The notes: generated by a model not told the origin, from the letters alone. DNA of 26,346 bases from Neomoorella mulderi (GCA_011375465.1 DRZV01000094.1:1-26346), one strand, 5' to 3'; shown: positions 1 to 7,879, counted from the first letter of the stretch. A program made the numbers and translations.

Positions 1-99
1 AACCAAGCTCCGGGAAGCGAGAAATGTAAAGGCCAACCGCACGATCGAGACGTAAACGCCGCAAAGAACCTGCTCAAGTTCGCCTTGGCCGCGGGCTGA
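1..99 (+). pseudogene. TnpB/OrfB (IS200/IS605 type) C-terminal fragment
   Basis: The frame is open from base 1 and ends at TGA 97-99. Its last residues read DRDVNAAKNLLKFALAAG, which matches the C-terminal signature of TnpB/OrfB proteins: the final RuvC aspartate block, usually D-x-D-x-NAA-x-N-I/L. TnpB is the RNA-guided nuclease of IS200/IS605 and IS1341-type elements. Only about 32 codons are visible because the window begins inside the gene, so whether the rest is intact cannot be judged. A single Cys of the zinc ribbon is seen upstream (about residue 9). The following 120 bases resemble the 3' non-coding tail of such elements, which supports the call. A second frame is also open over bases 2-55, but it carries no recognisable motif. 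Confidence 0.62.
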
Positions 100-215
100 T
101 GCGGCCCTACCGCGAGTTTTTGCAGGAAGTTACGCCTGTGGAGACTGGAGGTTGCAGGCTGATGTCCAGTGCCGGTCGGTGAAGCAGGAAGCAACCGGAC
201 AGTACCCTTAAGGGA
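100..215 (+). ncRNA. Probable omega-RNA (reRNA) tail and right end of the TnpB element
   Basis: Directly after the tnpB stop are two blocks that recur downstream of IS605/IS1341-type tnpB genes: ACGCCTGTGGAGAC at 132-145 and GTGAAGCAGGAAGC at 179-192. In that family this segment forms the scaffold of the guide RNA, which usually overlaps the 3' end of tnpB. A 10-base palindrome, CCCTTAAGGG, at 205-214 lies where the element seems to end. Beyond it a conjugation-gene frame is open. The similarity is from memory of the family. The exact ends are not defined by the sequence, and the 5' end of the RNA probably lies inside tnpB. Confidence 0.42.
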
Positions 216-460
216 TATTTGTCTATGAGTTGCGGAACGGTTTTGATCACGCCTACGGGGAACTCCAGGCCCGCCTGGCGAACCTGGCCGACGCCCTGGC
301 CGGGGCGAAGGTGCGGGTGGAGCCGCTCTCCAGCGAGGCGGTCGTGGACCTGCTCTCCCACCTGCTGAACCGCGGACGGGCCTGGAGGCCGTCGGAGGCG
401 GTGGAGGCAGGGGCGCTGGGTTTATATACGATTTCAGAAAGGAGTGTGGCAAATGCTTAA
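212..460 (+). pseudogene. Truncated conjugation protein (TraC-like), 3' fragment
   Basis: The frame is open from just after the stop at 209-211 to TAA 458-460. It has no convincing start: the first candidate is TTG 230, without a Shine-Dalgarno site. The product reads roughly GIFVYELRNGF, then a heptad-like stretch (GELQARLANLADALAGAKV), then LLSHLLNRGRAWRPSEAV. This pattern resembles the TraC-like small proteins encoded just before VirB4 ATPases in Gram-positive conjugative elements, though the match is weak. It begins at the inferred right end of the TnpB element, so it is probably a gene cut by that insertion. Its stop overlaps the ATG of the next gene, indicating an original operon with coupled translation. 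Confidence 0.4.
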
Positions 461-1292
461 GGCTTTCAAAATTATGGTTTTGGCGGGTATAGCCTTCGTC
501 AACTGGTTCATCCTCGTCCTGCTCTTCTTGATGTTCGGGGCATCCGATGCCCTGGCGGGCTGGGGCGCACTCCTGGTCGAGGCTGCTTTAGTCGGCCTCA
601 CCCTCACTCCCGTCGGGGAGTGGTACTTCCGCAGGGTCAACCGGCTGCGCCGCCCGCTGCCGGATGAGGAGAAGGTCCTGCGCCCGGCTTTCGACCGGGT
701 GTGCAGCCGGTGCGGGGTGGTGGAAACGCCGGAACTCTTCGTTGCTCACGATTGCTTCCCGAACACTTTTGCGATGGGGCAGCGCACCGTGGCCGTGACG
801 CTGGGCCTGCTGGAGCAGGCGAAGGCCGAGGAGCGGGAGGCGGTGCTGGCGCACGAAATGGGGCACCTGTTGAACGGCGACACAAAGGTTTTGCTTGTGG
901 CCTTCGTGATGAGCGCGGCGGGGAGCGTTGCCACGTGGGTGATGACAATTGTCATGGCCGCCTTCTCGATCTTCAGCTTAATCATCGGCGGCGTGACCGG
1001 CGATCGGCGTTTCATCGCCCTGGGCTGGTTCATCGTGGCGGTCTCCTGGATGCTGCGCGGTGTTGCGTGGCTCCTCCAGAAGCTGATGCAGCTCTCTTTT
1101 CTGGCCGTGAGCCGGGCGCAGGAGTACGAGGCCGACGCATTCGCCGCCCGGTGCGGCTTCCGGGACGGTCTGATTTCTTTCCTCTCCCGCATAGCTGGGC
1201 CTGAAGGGCCCCGGAGCCTGGCGGCGGCCCTGTACGCCACGCACCCGTCGCCCGAGGCCAGGATCGAAAAACTGATGGCGAGGAGCTGGTAG
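453..1292 (+). CDS. HtpX-like M48 family membrane zinc metalloprotease
   Basis: Integral membrane protease of about 279 residues. Hydrophobic segments lie at about residues 8-27, 33-50, 150-178 and 188-212. The catalytic HExxH is HEMGH at residues 134-138. The third zinc ligand is probably E224 in SRAQEYEADAF, which is the usual M48 layout. ATG 453 is chosen because AAAGGAG sits 8 bases upstream; GTG 444 overlaps that site. HtpX proteases degrade misfolded membrane proteins. Here the gene lies between a TraC-like fragment and a VirB4-like pseudogene, overlapping the former by 8 bases and followed by the latter 2 bases on. It therefore belongs to the conjugation module and may have processed or policed transfer-apparatus proteins (inference). 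It is the only intact sizeable gene in this patch. Confidence 0.82.
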   Translation: MLKAFKIMVLAGIAFVNWFILVLLFLMFGASDALAGWGALLVEAALVGLTLTPVGEWYFRRVNRLRRPLPDEEKVLRPAFDRVCSRCGVVETPELFVAHDCFPNTFAMGQRTVAVTLGLLEQAKAEEREAVLAHEMGHLLNGDTKVLLVAFVMSAAGSVATWVMTIVMAAFSIFSLIIGGVTGDRRFIALGWFIVAVSWMLRGVAWLLQKLMQLSFLAVSRAQEYEADAFAARCGFRDGLISFLSRIAGPEGPRSLAAALYATHPSPEARIEKLMARSW

Positions 1293-1294
1293 CG

Positions 1295-3114
1295 ATGTTT
1301 TTTAGAAGAGTTAAGCAAAAACAGCAGGAGTCGGGTGAGGGCCTGGACGCCCTCACCTCACACACCCTGCGGGTCCAGGACCTCTTCGCCCCGGACGGCC
1401 TGCTCGTCGAATTCGATAAAATCCGGCTCGGGACGGGGTACGCGCGTACTTTCGCCCTGCACGCCCTCCCCCGGAGGGTGCAGGTGGGCTGGCTGGATGA
1501 AATCTTCAATGCCGGGGGCGTGGACCTCTCCGTTCACATCACCTCCGCCCCTGACCGGGAAGTTACCCGGGTGTTGATTTCAAAGGAGACAAAGGCGCGG
1601 TCGCAGCTGATCCTGGATCAGCAAAGCGGCAACATCTCCAGGCTCCCGGAGCTGGAGGCGCAGGTCGCCGACTACTAGGCGCTCCGTGAGGCGGTGCAGT
1701 TGGGGCAGGACAGGCTGTATTATCTCACCTTCCTGATCGCCGGCCACGGGGCCACCGAAGAGGAGCTGCGCTGCAGGTGTGAAACGGTGGAGACCGTTTT
1801 CGCAAGGCGCGGTGTCGTTCCCCGAAAACTGGTGCTGAGGCAGGTGGAAGGGTTGAAGGGCGTCCTGCCCCTGGCGAAAAACGCCCCGCACGACTTTGAG
1901 CGGAATCTCACCTCCGGAGCGGCGGCCTGCTGCCTGCCGCTCTCAGTCTCTTCCGGCGGGCACTCCTCCGGAGTGATGCTGTGCGTCAGTCTCTTTACCC
2001 GCGCCCCGGTCTTTCTGGACCGCTTCGCCGGAGAGCACGTGGTCTCGAACCAGCACCTCTTCATCTCCGGGGAGCCCGGCTCCGGAAAGTCCGTTTCGGG
2101 AAGGACGCTGGCCTTCCTGGAAGGCTACCGCGGGGTCAGGACGGCCTTTGTGGACCCCGAGGGGGAGTATGTTTACTTCACCGAGTCGCTGGACGGCCAG
2201 GTGGTCACCCTGCGACCGGGGAAGTTTTCCGGCATCAACCCCCTGGACGTGTCGCCCGAGCCGGAGGAGGATGGCACGCTCCGGGTGAACGTCCTGGATA
2301 AAATAACGGACCTCCAAGGGCTGGTGGGGGCGGTGTTCCGCTATCACTCCGGGGAGGGGATGAACGTACGGGAGACCGCCCTGCTGGAGGAAGCCGCCCG
2401 GGAAGAGTACCGGGAGCGGGGGATCACCGAAGACCCGACAAGCCTGTACCAGAACGGCGTCAAGAAGGCGATGCCGACCCTGAGCGATATCCAGAGGCGG
2501 CTGGCAGGCAAGCCGGGGGCAGAGCGGCTGGCCGACGCCATGAAGCCGCTCCTGGCAGGAGGAACCCTGGGGATGTTCGAGGGCCAGACGATGATCCACC
2601 TCCAGGACGCACCCTACATCTGCTTCAACCTGCGCGGCCCCTGGGCGGGGACTTCCCCCGCTTTATCGGCGTTTACGCCACGCTGTCGTGGCTATGGCAG
2701 ATGTTTGCCCAGAAGAACGGGAAGGCCGTTCCGAAGTGCGTCGCCGTGGAGGAAGCTTGGATGTTCCTGCGGCACCCCGACGCCGCCCTCTACCTTGAGA
2801 CCCTGGCCCGGCGGGAGCGGAAGCACGGCTGCGCGCTTACTATCGCCACTCAGCGCTTCGAGGAATTCGCAAGCAGCAAGGAAGGCCGGGCGGTGATCGA
2901 ATCCTGCGCCAGCATTCTGGTGCTCAAGCAGGAAGATCACGCGGCGCAGGCGGCGGTGGAGTACTTCAAACTAGCCTCCGGCTGCGCCGACCTGTTGGCC
3001 CGCGCCCGGGCGGGGCAGGGGATACTCCGGGTCTCCGGGTCCACCACCGCGGTGCAGGTGCAGCCGGCCCCGTTCGAGTGGGAGTACGTGGAAACGAAGA
3101 TAAAGGGGGCGTAG
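1295..3114 (+). pseudogene. VirB4/TraC-like conjugation ATPase, broken by a stop and a frameshift
   Basis: Read through its lesions this gives about 605 residues of a VirB4-family ATPase, the motor protein of type IV secretion/conjugation. ATG 1295 has GGAG 9 bases upstream. The Walker A is GEPGSGKS (about residues 259-266), followed by FVDPEGEY. The Walker B region VAVEEAWMFL is encoded near 2740-2770. A TAG at 1676-1678 interrupts the frame after QVADY, and the frame resumes unchanged with ALREAVQLG. Between about 2640 and 2660 the reading frame moves by one (net loss of one base): the text switches from ICFNLRGPWAG in one frame to DFPRFIGVYATLSWLWQ in another. The C-terminal part (2701-3114) then runs to TAG 3112-3114. 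Two independent lesions mean a full-length protein is unlikely. Confidence 0.8.
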
Positions 3115-3117
3115 CTT

Positions 3118-3345
3118 ATGAGAAAAGCCAAGCGAGTTCTGGCCGTCCTGCTGCTCCTGGTCATAGCTTTCTCGATCTTCGCCGGGGCTACCCAGGCTCA
3201 GAACGATCAGATCTCCAAAGAACCGCCCAAGGAGGACAAAGGCGGTCTCTTCGAGTGGATCATCACCGGGATCGTGTCTATTCCGGCCAACATCGTAGAA
3301 GGAATAGCGCAATGGTGGGGGCATTTTAAGGCTATAATTTTTTAG
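3118..3345 (+). CDS. Small signal-peptide protein, likely truncated conjugation membrane protein
   Basis: 75 residues from ATG 3118, starting 3 bases after the VirB4-like pseudogene stop. The N-terminus is a clear signal peptide or anchor: MRKAKR, about 17 hydrophobic residues, then GATQAQ as a possible cleavage site. A charged linker follows (EPPKEDKGG), then a hydrophobic stretch, WIITGIVSIPANIVEGIAQWW. In Gram-positive conjugative elements the gene after virB4 often encodes a large VirB6-like membrane protein starting in this style, so this looks like its first part only. The last codons (HFKAIIF) run into the 3' end of the minus-strand spoIIP remnant, so the original gene was probably cut at about 3320-3330. 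The family assignment is a guess. Confidence 0.5.
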   Translation: MRKAKRVLAVLLLLVIAFSIFAGATQAQNDQISKEPPKEDKGGLFEWIITGIVSIPANIVEGIAQWWGHFKAIIF

Positions 3346-4370
3346 GGGTGGCAGCGTTTTTCTGGATTTCTTCCACTATCTCCGCCAATGCTCTGGCCAG
3401 AAAGCGCATCGAGGTTTCCGCTTCCTCCAAGGTGTTTTTTTTTCCGTGCCCACCTCTAAAAGCAGAGCCCGGGGAAGGAGGTGCTGGTTATATCGCCCCT
3501 CCTGGACCCTGACTCCCCGGCACAGGCCGGGATAGAGGGCATTCATCTTTTGGGCCAGGTGCCTGGCAAAGGCTTCGTTTTGGCGCCAGTGAGGATGGGG
3601 GAGCCGGGCATCGCTCCCCACAATTATGAGGATCTGGGCAGCCCGCTGGCTCTGGATCTCCACCACTGGAGCCGTGGGCAGGCCTGCATCCCGGTGGATG
3701 TCCAGGGCCATCAACAGGGAAGGTTATTGTTCCAGCAGCTTTTTTAAGGTCTTTTCCGAGTTGAGATAGGATAAAGAGAAGTCGGGATAGTCGTGGATGG
3801 CGGTGGAGCGCACCACCGGTATGCCATATTGTTGTTCCAAGGTCTCCGCCAGCACCTGGGCTACCCGGTTTACCTCTCCGTTCTGTCCAGGCAGTTTGGC
3901 CTTGCTCTGGCTGGGCTCGTAGGACTCGGAATTGTGGGTATTGTATATGGCCACCAGCGGTTGATCGGGGCTATTTTTTATAAACTCTTCGGGAATGTCA
4001 GGAGGGGGGCTCTCTCCAGTAGGGGGAGGGGAGAACTGCTCTTCTACGGTCAAGGGGGTTATCCGCCCTTTCCAGAGAATTTCGGAGAAGCAGATGAAAT
4101 CCAGGGGCAGTTCCAGCCCAGCGGCAGGAACTCCCTCCCCTTTCTCCAGAGAAAGGGCGGGCATCCCCCAGACCAGTATTTGGAAAAGCCTTTCTTCTCC
4201 CCACAGGGAGACCCCCGGGTCATAATTTCAAGGGCAACCCTTTTGAGATAAGAAAAATTGGCCGCCAATAAGGCGAAAAGGGCCAGGCTCAAGGTGATCT
4301 TTGCCATCTGTCTAAAAAGGCGCCGGCAGCGGATTTTGGTGCTCTCATGGGTCACGATCTCTATCCGCAC
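3332..4370 (-). pseudogene. spoIIP: SpoIIP stage II sporulation amidase/endopeptidase, degraded
   Basis: SpoIIP, with SpoIID and SpoIIM, removes septal peptidoglycan during engulfment. On the minus strand, GTG 4370 begins a protein with an N-terminal membrane segment (ITLSLALFALLAANF). Family motifs follow across frames: LVAIYNTHNSESY, LDIHRDAGLP, and LLLEVGT then NTLEEAE near the end. Three lesions are visible. A frameshift near 4200-4215 lies at a G run between IMTRG and ERLFQILVWGMPAL. A TAA at 3726-3724 replaces the Tyr of Q-Y-P-S before LLMALDIHRD. A second frameshift occurs in an A9 run at about 3434-3442. The GTH-K-N zinc-site motif reads GTE, so a ligand also seems lost. The remnant covers about 346 codons, near full length. 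spoIIP normally points the same way as lepA; here it is inverted. Confidence 0.85.
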
Positions 4371-4409
4371 AGCCCCTTACCCCCTTCCCTGGCATTTTAT
4401 TCCTAAGGC

Positions 4410-4444
4410 ATACAATTTAGACATCCCCGGGGATGAAGTATAAA
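4410..4444 (+). promoter_or_regulatory. Candidate promoter with internal palindrome upstream of the holin-like gene
   Basis: TATAAA at 4439-4444 is preceded, with a 17-base spacer, by a weak -35 (TTTAGA). Inside the spacer is a perfect 12-base palindrome, ATCCCCGGGGAT (4423-4434), a position where a bound repressor would block polymerase. A good Shine-Dalgarno (AAGGAGGTGA) follows at 4485-4494 before ATG 4498. The -35 is poor, so the promoter call is tentative. Confidence 0.33.
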
Positions 4445-4497
4445 AGCAGGGCTTTTGGGGGAATCCTTAGATTGAGGAAATTTAAGGAGGTGAATCC

Positions 4498-4893
4498 ATG
4501 GGAAATTGGATAGGGGCCCTGGTGAGGCTTATCGTCTCTGCCATAGTGTTGATGTTGGTGGCCTTTCTCCTCCCCGGTATAGGTGTGGCCGGTTTTAAAG
4601 GGGCCTTTTTGGCCGCCCTAGTCATAGCCATACTGGGCTGGTTGGTGGAAGCCCTGTTTGGCGAAAGGATTTCCCCTAAAGCCCGGGGAGTTGTGGGCTT
4701 CGTGGTATCGGCCCTGGTTATTTATCTGGCCCAATTTGTAGTTCCCGGCTACTTGAGGGTGACTTTGATCGGAGCCCTGTTGGCCGCTTTGGTGATAGGG
4801 GTCATAGACGCCTTTGTACCTACGGAGCTGCTAGGGAAGGGAATAGAAGTTTTTAACAGCGGGCCTTTAAGGGGGGCCCGCTTTTTGTTATAA
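4498..4893 (+). CDS. Phage-holin-like small four-helix membrane protein
   Basis: 131 residues, nearly all hydrophobic, forming four predicted membrane spans (about residues 7-27, 30-50, 60-82 and 88-108) with short Gly/Pro turns such as LLPGIGVAG and VVPGYLRV. This matches the 'phage holin family 4, superfamily IV' (Mycobacterium 4TM) membrane proteins, which in Firmicutes are usually chromosomal and of unknown role; the name does not imply a prophage. The start is well supported by AAGGAGGTGA, with 3 bases before ATG. The last codons (NSGPLRGARFLL) are encoded by a terminator hairpin, so the ancestral stop may have been upstream of it. lepA follows 39 bases later. Confidence 0.72.
   Translation: MGNWIGALVRLIVSAIVLMLVAFLLPGIGVAGFKGAFLAALVIAILGWLVEALFGERISPKARGVVGFVVSALVIYLAQFVVPGYLRVTLIGALLAALVIGVIDAFVPTELLGKGIEVFNSGPLRGARFLL
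4858..4886 (+). terminator. Rho-independent terminator overlapping the end of the holin-like gene
   Basis: AGCGGGCC (4858-4865) pairs with GGCCCGCT (4875-4882) across a 9-base loop, and the stem runs directly into a T5 tract. It lies inside the last codons of the upstream gene and 47 bases before lepA, so lepA probably needs its own promoter or read-through. Confidence 0.8.
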
Positions 4894-4932
4894 TAAATAT
4901 CGCTTTTACTCCAAGACTGAGGGGGAAACCGC

Positions 4933-6615
4933 TTGTCTGCTGCCCATATCCGCAATTTCTGCATAATAGCCCATATAGATCACGGCAAATCCACCCTGGC
5001 CGACCGTTTCCTGGAACTCACCCAAACCGTCAGCAAGAGGGAGATGAGGGAGCAGCTGCTGGACGTGATGGAACTGGAGAGGGAGCGGGGGATCACCATA
5101 AAGCTCCAGCCGGTGAGGCTTTTCTATAAGGCCCGGGATGGCCGGGAATATGTTTTAAATTTAATAGATACCCCCGGGCATGTGGACTTCACCTATGAGG
5201 TATCAAGGAGCCTGGCGGCCTGCGAAGGAGCCCTGCTGGTGGTGGATGCCTCCCAGGGAATAGAAGCCCAAACCCTGGCCAACTTCTACTTGGCCCTGGA
5301 GCAGGGGCTGGAGATAATCCCGGTGGTGAACAAGATAGATTTGCCCAATGCTGAACCGGAGAGGGTGCTGCAGGAAATAGAAGAGGTTCTGGGGCTGAAG
5401 AGGGAAGAGGCCCTGCTCATATCTGCCAAAACCGGCCAGGGGGTGGAAGAGGTGCTGGAGGCCATCGTGGAGCGCATCCCCCCTCCCCCGGGAGAAGAAG
5501 GCGCTCCCTTGAGGGCCTTAATATTCGATTCGGTATTCGATCCCTATAGGGGCGCCATCCCCTATATCCGGGTCTTCGAAGGCCGGGTAGCCAAAGGCGA
5601 TACCATAATGATGATGTCCACAGGGGCCACCTTTGAGGTGATGGAGGTGGGGGTATTCACCCCCGCCCCCCGACCTACGGCCTCTCTGGGGGCCGGGGAG
5701 GTGGGGTATCTGGTGGCCAATATCAAGAACATAAGGGATACCCGGGTGGGAGATACCATCACTTTGGCGGAGAGGCCGGCTTCCCAGCCCCTGCCTGGCT
5801 ACCGCAGGATCCTGCCGATGGTCTATTGTGGGCTTTATCCGGTAGATTCAGAAAATTACGAAGACCTAAAAGAGGCCTTGGAAAAGCTGCAGCTCAACGA
5901 CGCCGCCCTGGTCTTTGAGCCCGAAACCTCCACTGCCCTGGGCTTTGGTTTTAGGTGCGGCTTCCTGGGCCTGCTCCATATGGAGATAGTTCAGGAGAGG
6001 CTGGAAAGGGAATACGGCCTGGAGCTTATAACCACTGCCCCCAACGTGGTGTATAAGGTGGTGCGCAAAGACGGCAGGGAAGAGACGGTGGAGAACCCCA
6101 CCTCTTTGCCTCCCCCCCATCTCATAGAGAGGATAGAGGAACCCTATGTGGAGGCCACCATAATGGTGCCGGTGGACTACGTGGGCCCCATAATGGAGCT
6201 ATGTCAGGAAAAACGGGGTACCTTCCTGGCGATGGATTATCTTTCGGAGAAGAGGGTGGCCTTAAAGTACGAGCTACCCCTGGCGGAGATCATATATGAC
6301 TTTTTCGATCATATGAAGAGCAGGACCCGGGGCTATGCTTCTTTAGATTATGAAATAAAGGGCTATAAACCTTCAGATCTGGTAAAGCTGGACATACTGG
6401 TGAACAACGAGGTGGTGGATGCCCTCTCCCTCATAGTGCACCGGGACCAAGCTTACCATCGGGGTAGGGCCCTGGTGGAGAAATTGAGGCGTCTCATACC
6501 CCGGCAGCTCTTCGAGGTGCCTATCCAGGCAGCCATAGGCAGCCGGGTTATCGCCAGGGAGACCATACCTGCCCTCAAAAAGAACGTCCTGGCCAAGTGT
6601 TATGGGGCGACGTGA
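4933..6615 (+). CDS. lepA: Elongation factor 4 (LepA), frameshifted near the C-terminus
   Basis: Ribosome-associated translational GTPase (EF4). The TTG start gives SAAHIRNFCIIAHIDHGKST, with G1 AHIDHGKS, G3 DTPGH and G4 NKID all present, followed by the EF-G-like domains and the LepA-specific C-terminal domain. The frame ends early at NVLAKCYGAT-stop, 560 residues against about 600 in the family. In the other frame the expected tail continues: GDVTRKKKLLEKQKKGKK, then QVGSVEIPQEAFMAVLK, to TAG 6729-6731. Family proteins read CYGGDVTRK, so one G is missing from the run at 6604-6607. About 42 basic C-terminal residues are lost unless this is an error or is bypassed. LepA is dispensable in several bacteria, so a truncated product could be tolerated. 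Confidence 0.9.
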   Translation: MSAAHIRNFCIIAHIDHGKSTLADRFLELTQTVSKREMREQLLDVMELERERGITIKLQPVRLFYKARDGREYVLNLIDTPGHVDFTYEVSRSLAACEGALLVVDASQGIEAQTLANFYLALEQGLEIIPVVNKIDLPNAEPERVLQEIEEVLGLKREEALLISAKTGQGVEEVLEAIVERIPPPPGEEGAPLRALIFDSVFDPYRGAIPYIRVFEGRVAKGDTIMMMSTGATFEVMEVGVFTPAPRPTASLGAGEVGYLVANIKNIRDTRVGDTITLAERPASQPLPGYRRILPMVYCGLYPVDSENYEDLKEALEKLQLNDAALVFEPETSTALGFGFRCGFLGLLHMEIVQERLEREYGLELITTAPNVVYKVVRKDGREETVENPTSLPPPHLIERIEEPYVEATIMVPVDYVGPIMELCQEKRGTFLAMDYLSEKRVALKYELPLAEIIYDFFDHMKSRTRGYASLDYEIKGYKPSDLVKLDILVNNEVVDALSLIVHRDQAYHRGRALVEKLRRLIPRQLFEVPIQAAIGSRVIARETIPALKKNVLAKCYGAT

Positions 6616-6736
6616 CCCGGAAGAAGAAACTTTTGGAAAAACAAAAGAAAGGGAAAAAGCGGCTAAAACAGGTGGGATCGGTGGAGATCCCCCAGGAGGC
6701 CTTCATGGCGGTGTTGAAAACCGGGGAGTAGGTTTT

Positions 6737-7879
6737 ATGCATTATCCCTACACTCATTTATATATCCACATACCCTTCTGCCTCAAAAAGTGCCCCTATT
6801 GCGATTTCATCTCCTATGTAGGGCAAGGGAACCACGTTTTTTCCCTTTATACCTCTTTCCTGATACGGGAACTGGAACTTTTAAAGAGCCTTTTGGCCCC
6901 TCCTCCGGTGCTCACCCTATACCTGGGAGGAGGCACCCCCAGCCTTCTCCCCTTCAAGGAGCTGGAGCGCCTCCTAAGCTATTTATTTTATACCTGGAAA
7001 TTCGTGCCCGATCCGGAGGTAACCATGGAGGTCAACCCCGCCACCTTGGGGGAAGGGGAGCTGAAATCCCTGCGATCTCTGGGCGTGAACAGGCTTTCCC
7101 TGGGAGCCCAGTCCTTTGATGGGGATCTGCTCCTCAAAATGGAAAGGACCCATTCCGTGGAAGACGTCTACCGCCTGTATAGGGCAGCCCGGCGGGCCGG
7201 GTTTGACAATATAAATATAGATCTCATCTACGGCCTGCCAGGTCAAACCAGAGAGACATGGAGGAGCACCCTGGCCCAGGCCTTGGCCCTCCAGCCAGAG
7301 CACCTTTCCACCTATGGACTGACCCTGTCTCCCACCACCCCCTGGGGCCAGGAGGCAGCGGCAGGCCGCCTCTCCTTGCCTGGGGAGGAAGAGGAGGTGG
7401 CCATGTACCTGGAAGCCATAGAGGAGATCACCGGCGCGGGCTACCTCCACTACGAGATATCCAATTTTGCCTTCCCTCAGTACCGGTGTCGGCACAACCT
7501 GGCTTATTGGTATAATTTACCCTACCTGGGCGCAGGGGTGGCCGCCGCTTCCCATTGGGGAAAAAGGAGATGGGAGAATACACCCCACCTGGAGGAATAC
7601 TTCCGCCTCCTTTCTCAGGGCAGGTTCCCCCGGGTCTATGAGGAAAGGCTGACCCCGAAAGGGGAGATGGCAGAAACCCTGTTCATGGGCTTAAGATTGA
7701 GGGAGGGGATAGATCTTTCCGCCTTTGCCGAGAGGTTTGGGGTGGCATTGGAGGAAGTATATGGAAGAGAAATAGAGGTATTGCTCCGGAAGGGCCTCTT
7801 GCTCCGGGAGGAAAATAGGCTATTTCTGGCCCCAAAGGCCCTACCCCTGGCCAACGAAGTCTTCTGCCTTTTTGTTTAG
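6737..7879 (+). CDS. hemW: HemW-like radical SAM heme chaperone
   Basis: Radical SAM protein of 380 residues. MHYPYTHLYIHIPFC is followed by the cluster motif C-x3-C-x2-C (CLKKCPYC), then YLGGGTPSLL, VTMEVNPATL, DLIYGLPGQT and HYEISNFA. All are hallmarks of the HemW/HemN-like group encoded beside lepA and hrcA in Firmicutes. HemW delivers heme to target proteins; the closely related HemN oxidises coproporphyrinogen, and older annotation often confuses the two. ATG 6737 is preferred because GGGGAG lies 8 bases upstream and the family motif starts there. The upstream in-frame extension is only the shifted tail of lepA. The original lepA stop lies 5 bases before this start, so the two were probably an operon. 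Confidence 0.9.
   Translation: MHYPYTHLYIHIPFCLKKCPYCDFISYVGQGNHVFSLYTSFLIRELELLKSLLAPPPVLTLYLGGGTPSLLPFKELERLLSYLFYTWKFVPDPEVTMEVNPATLGEGELKSLRSLGVNRLSLGAQSFDGDLLLKMERTHSVEDVYRLYRAARRAGFDNINIDLIYGLPGQTRETWRSTLAQALALQPEHLSTYGLTLSPTTPWGQEAAAGRLSLPGEEEEVAMYLEAIEEITGAGYLHYEISNFAFPQYRCRHNLAYWYNLPYLGAGVAAASHWGKRRWENTPHLEEYFRLLSQGRFPRVYEERLTPKGEMAETLFMGLRLREGIDLSAFAERFGVALEEVYGREIEVLLRKGLLLREENRLFLAPKALPLANEVFCLFV

Noticed and set aside
3481..4251. Long plus-strand open frames across 3481-3747 and 3793-4251
   Set aside because: They are antisense to the spoIIP remnant, whose family motifs (YNTHNSESY, DIHRDAG) are unmistakable on the minus strand. The plus-strand translations show no family pattern.
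4392..4418. CATACAAT at about 4409-4416 as a SigE -10 element
   Set aside because: It matches the -10 consensus, but no SigE -35 lies at the right distance, and it points at the holin-like gene instead of spoIIP.
4498..4893. Prophage, on the basis of a holin-like gene
   Set aside because: No other phage gene is near. Chromosomal four-helix proteins of this family are widespread and need not be phage derived.
6602..6736. An extended N-terminus for hemW from 6602
   Set aside because: This stretch is the lepA tail read in a wrong frame. The hemW family motif and a proper ribosome site begin at ATG 6737.
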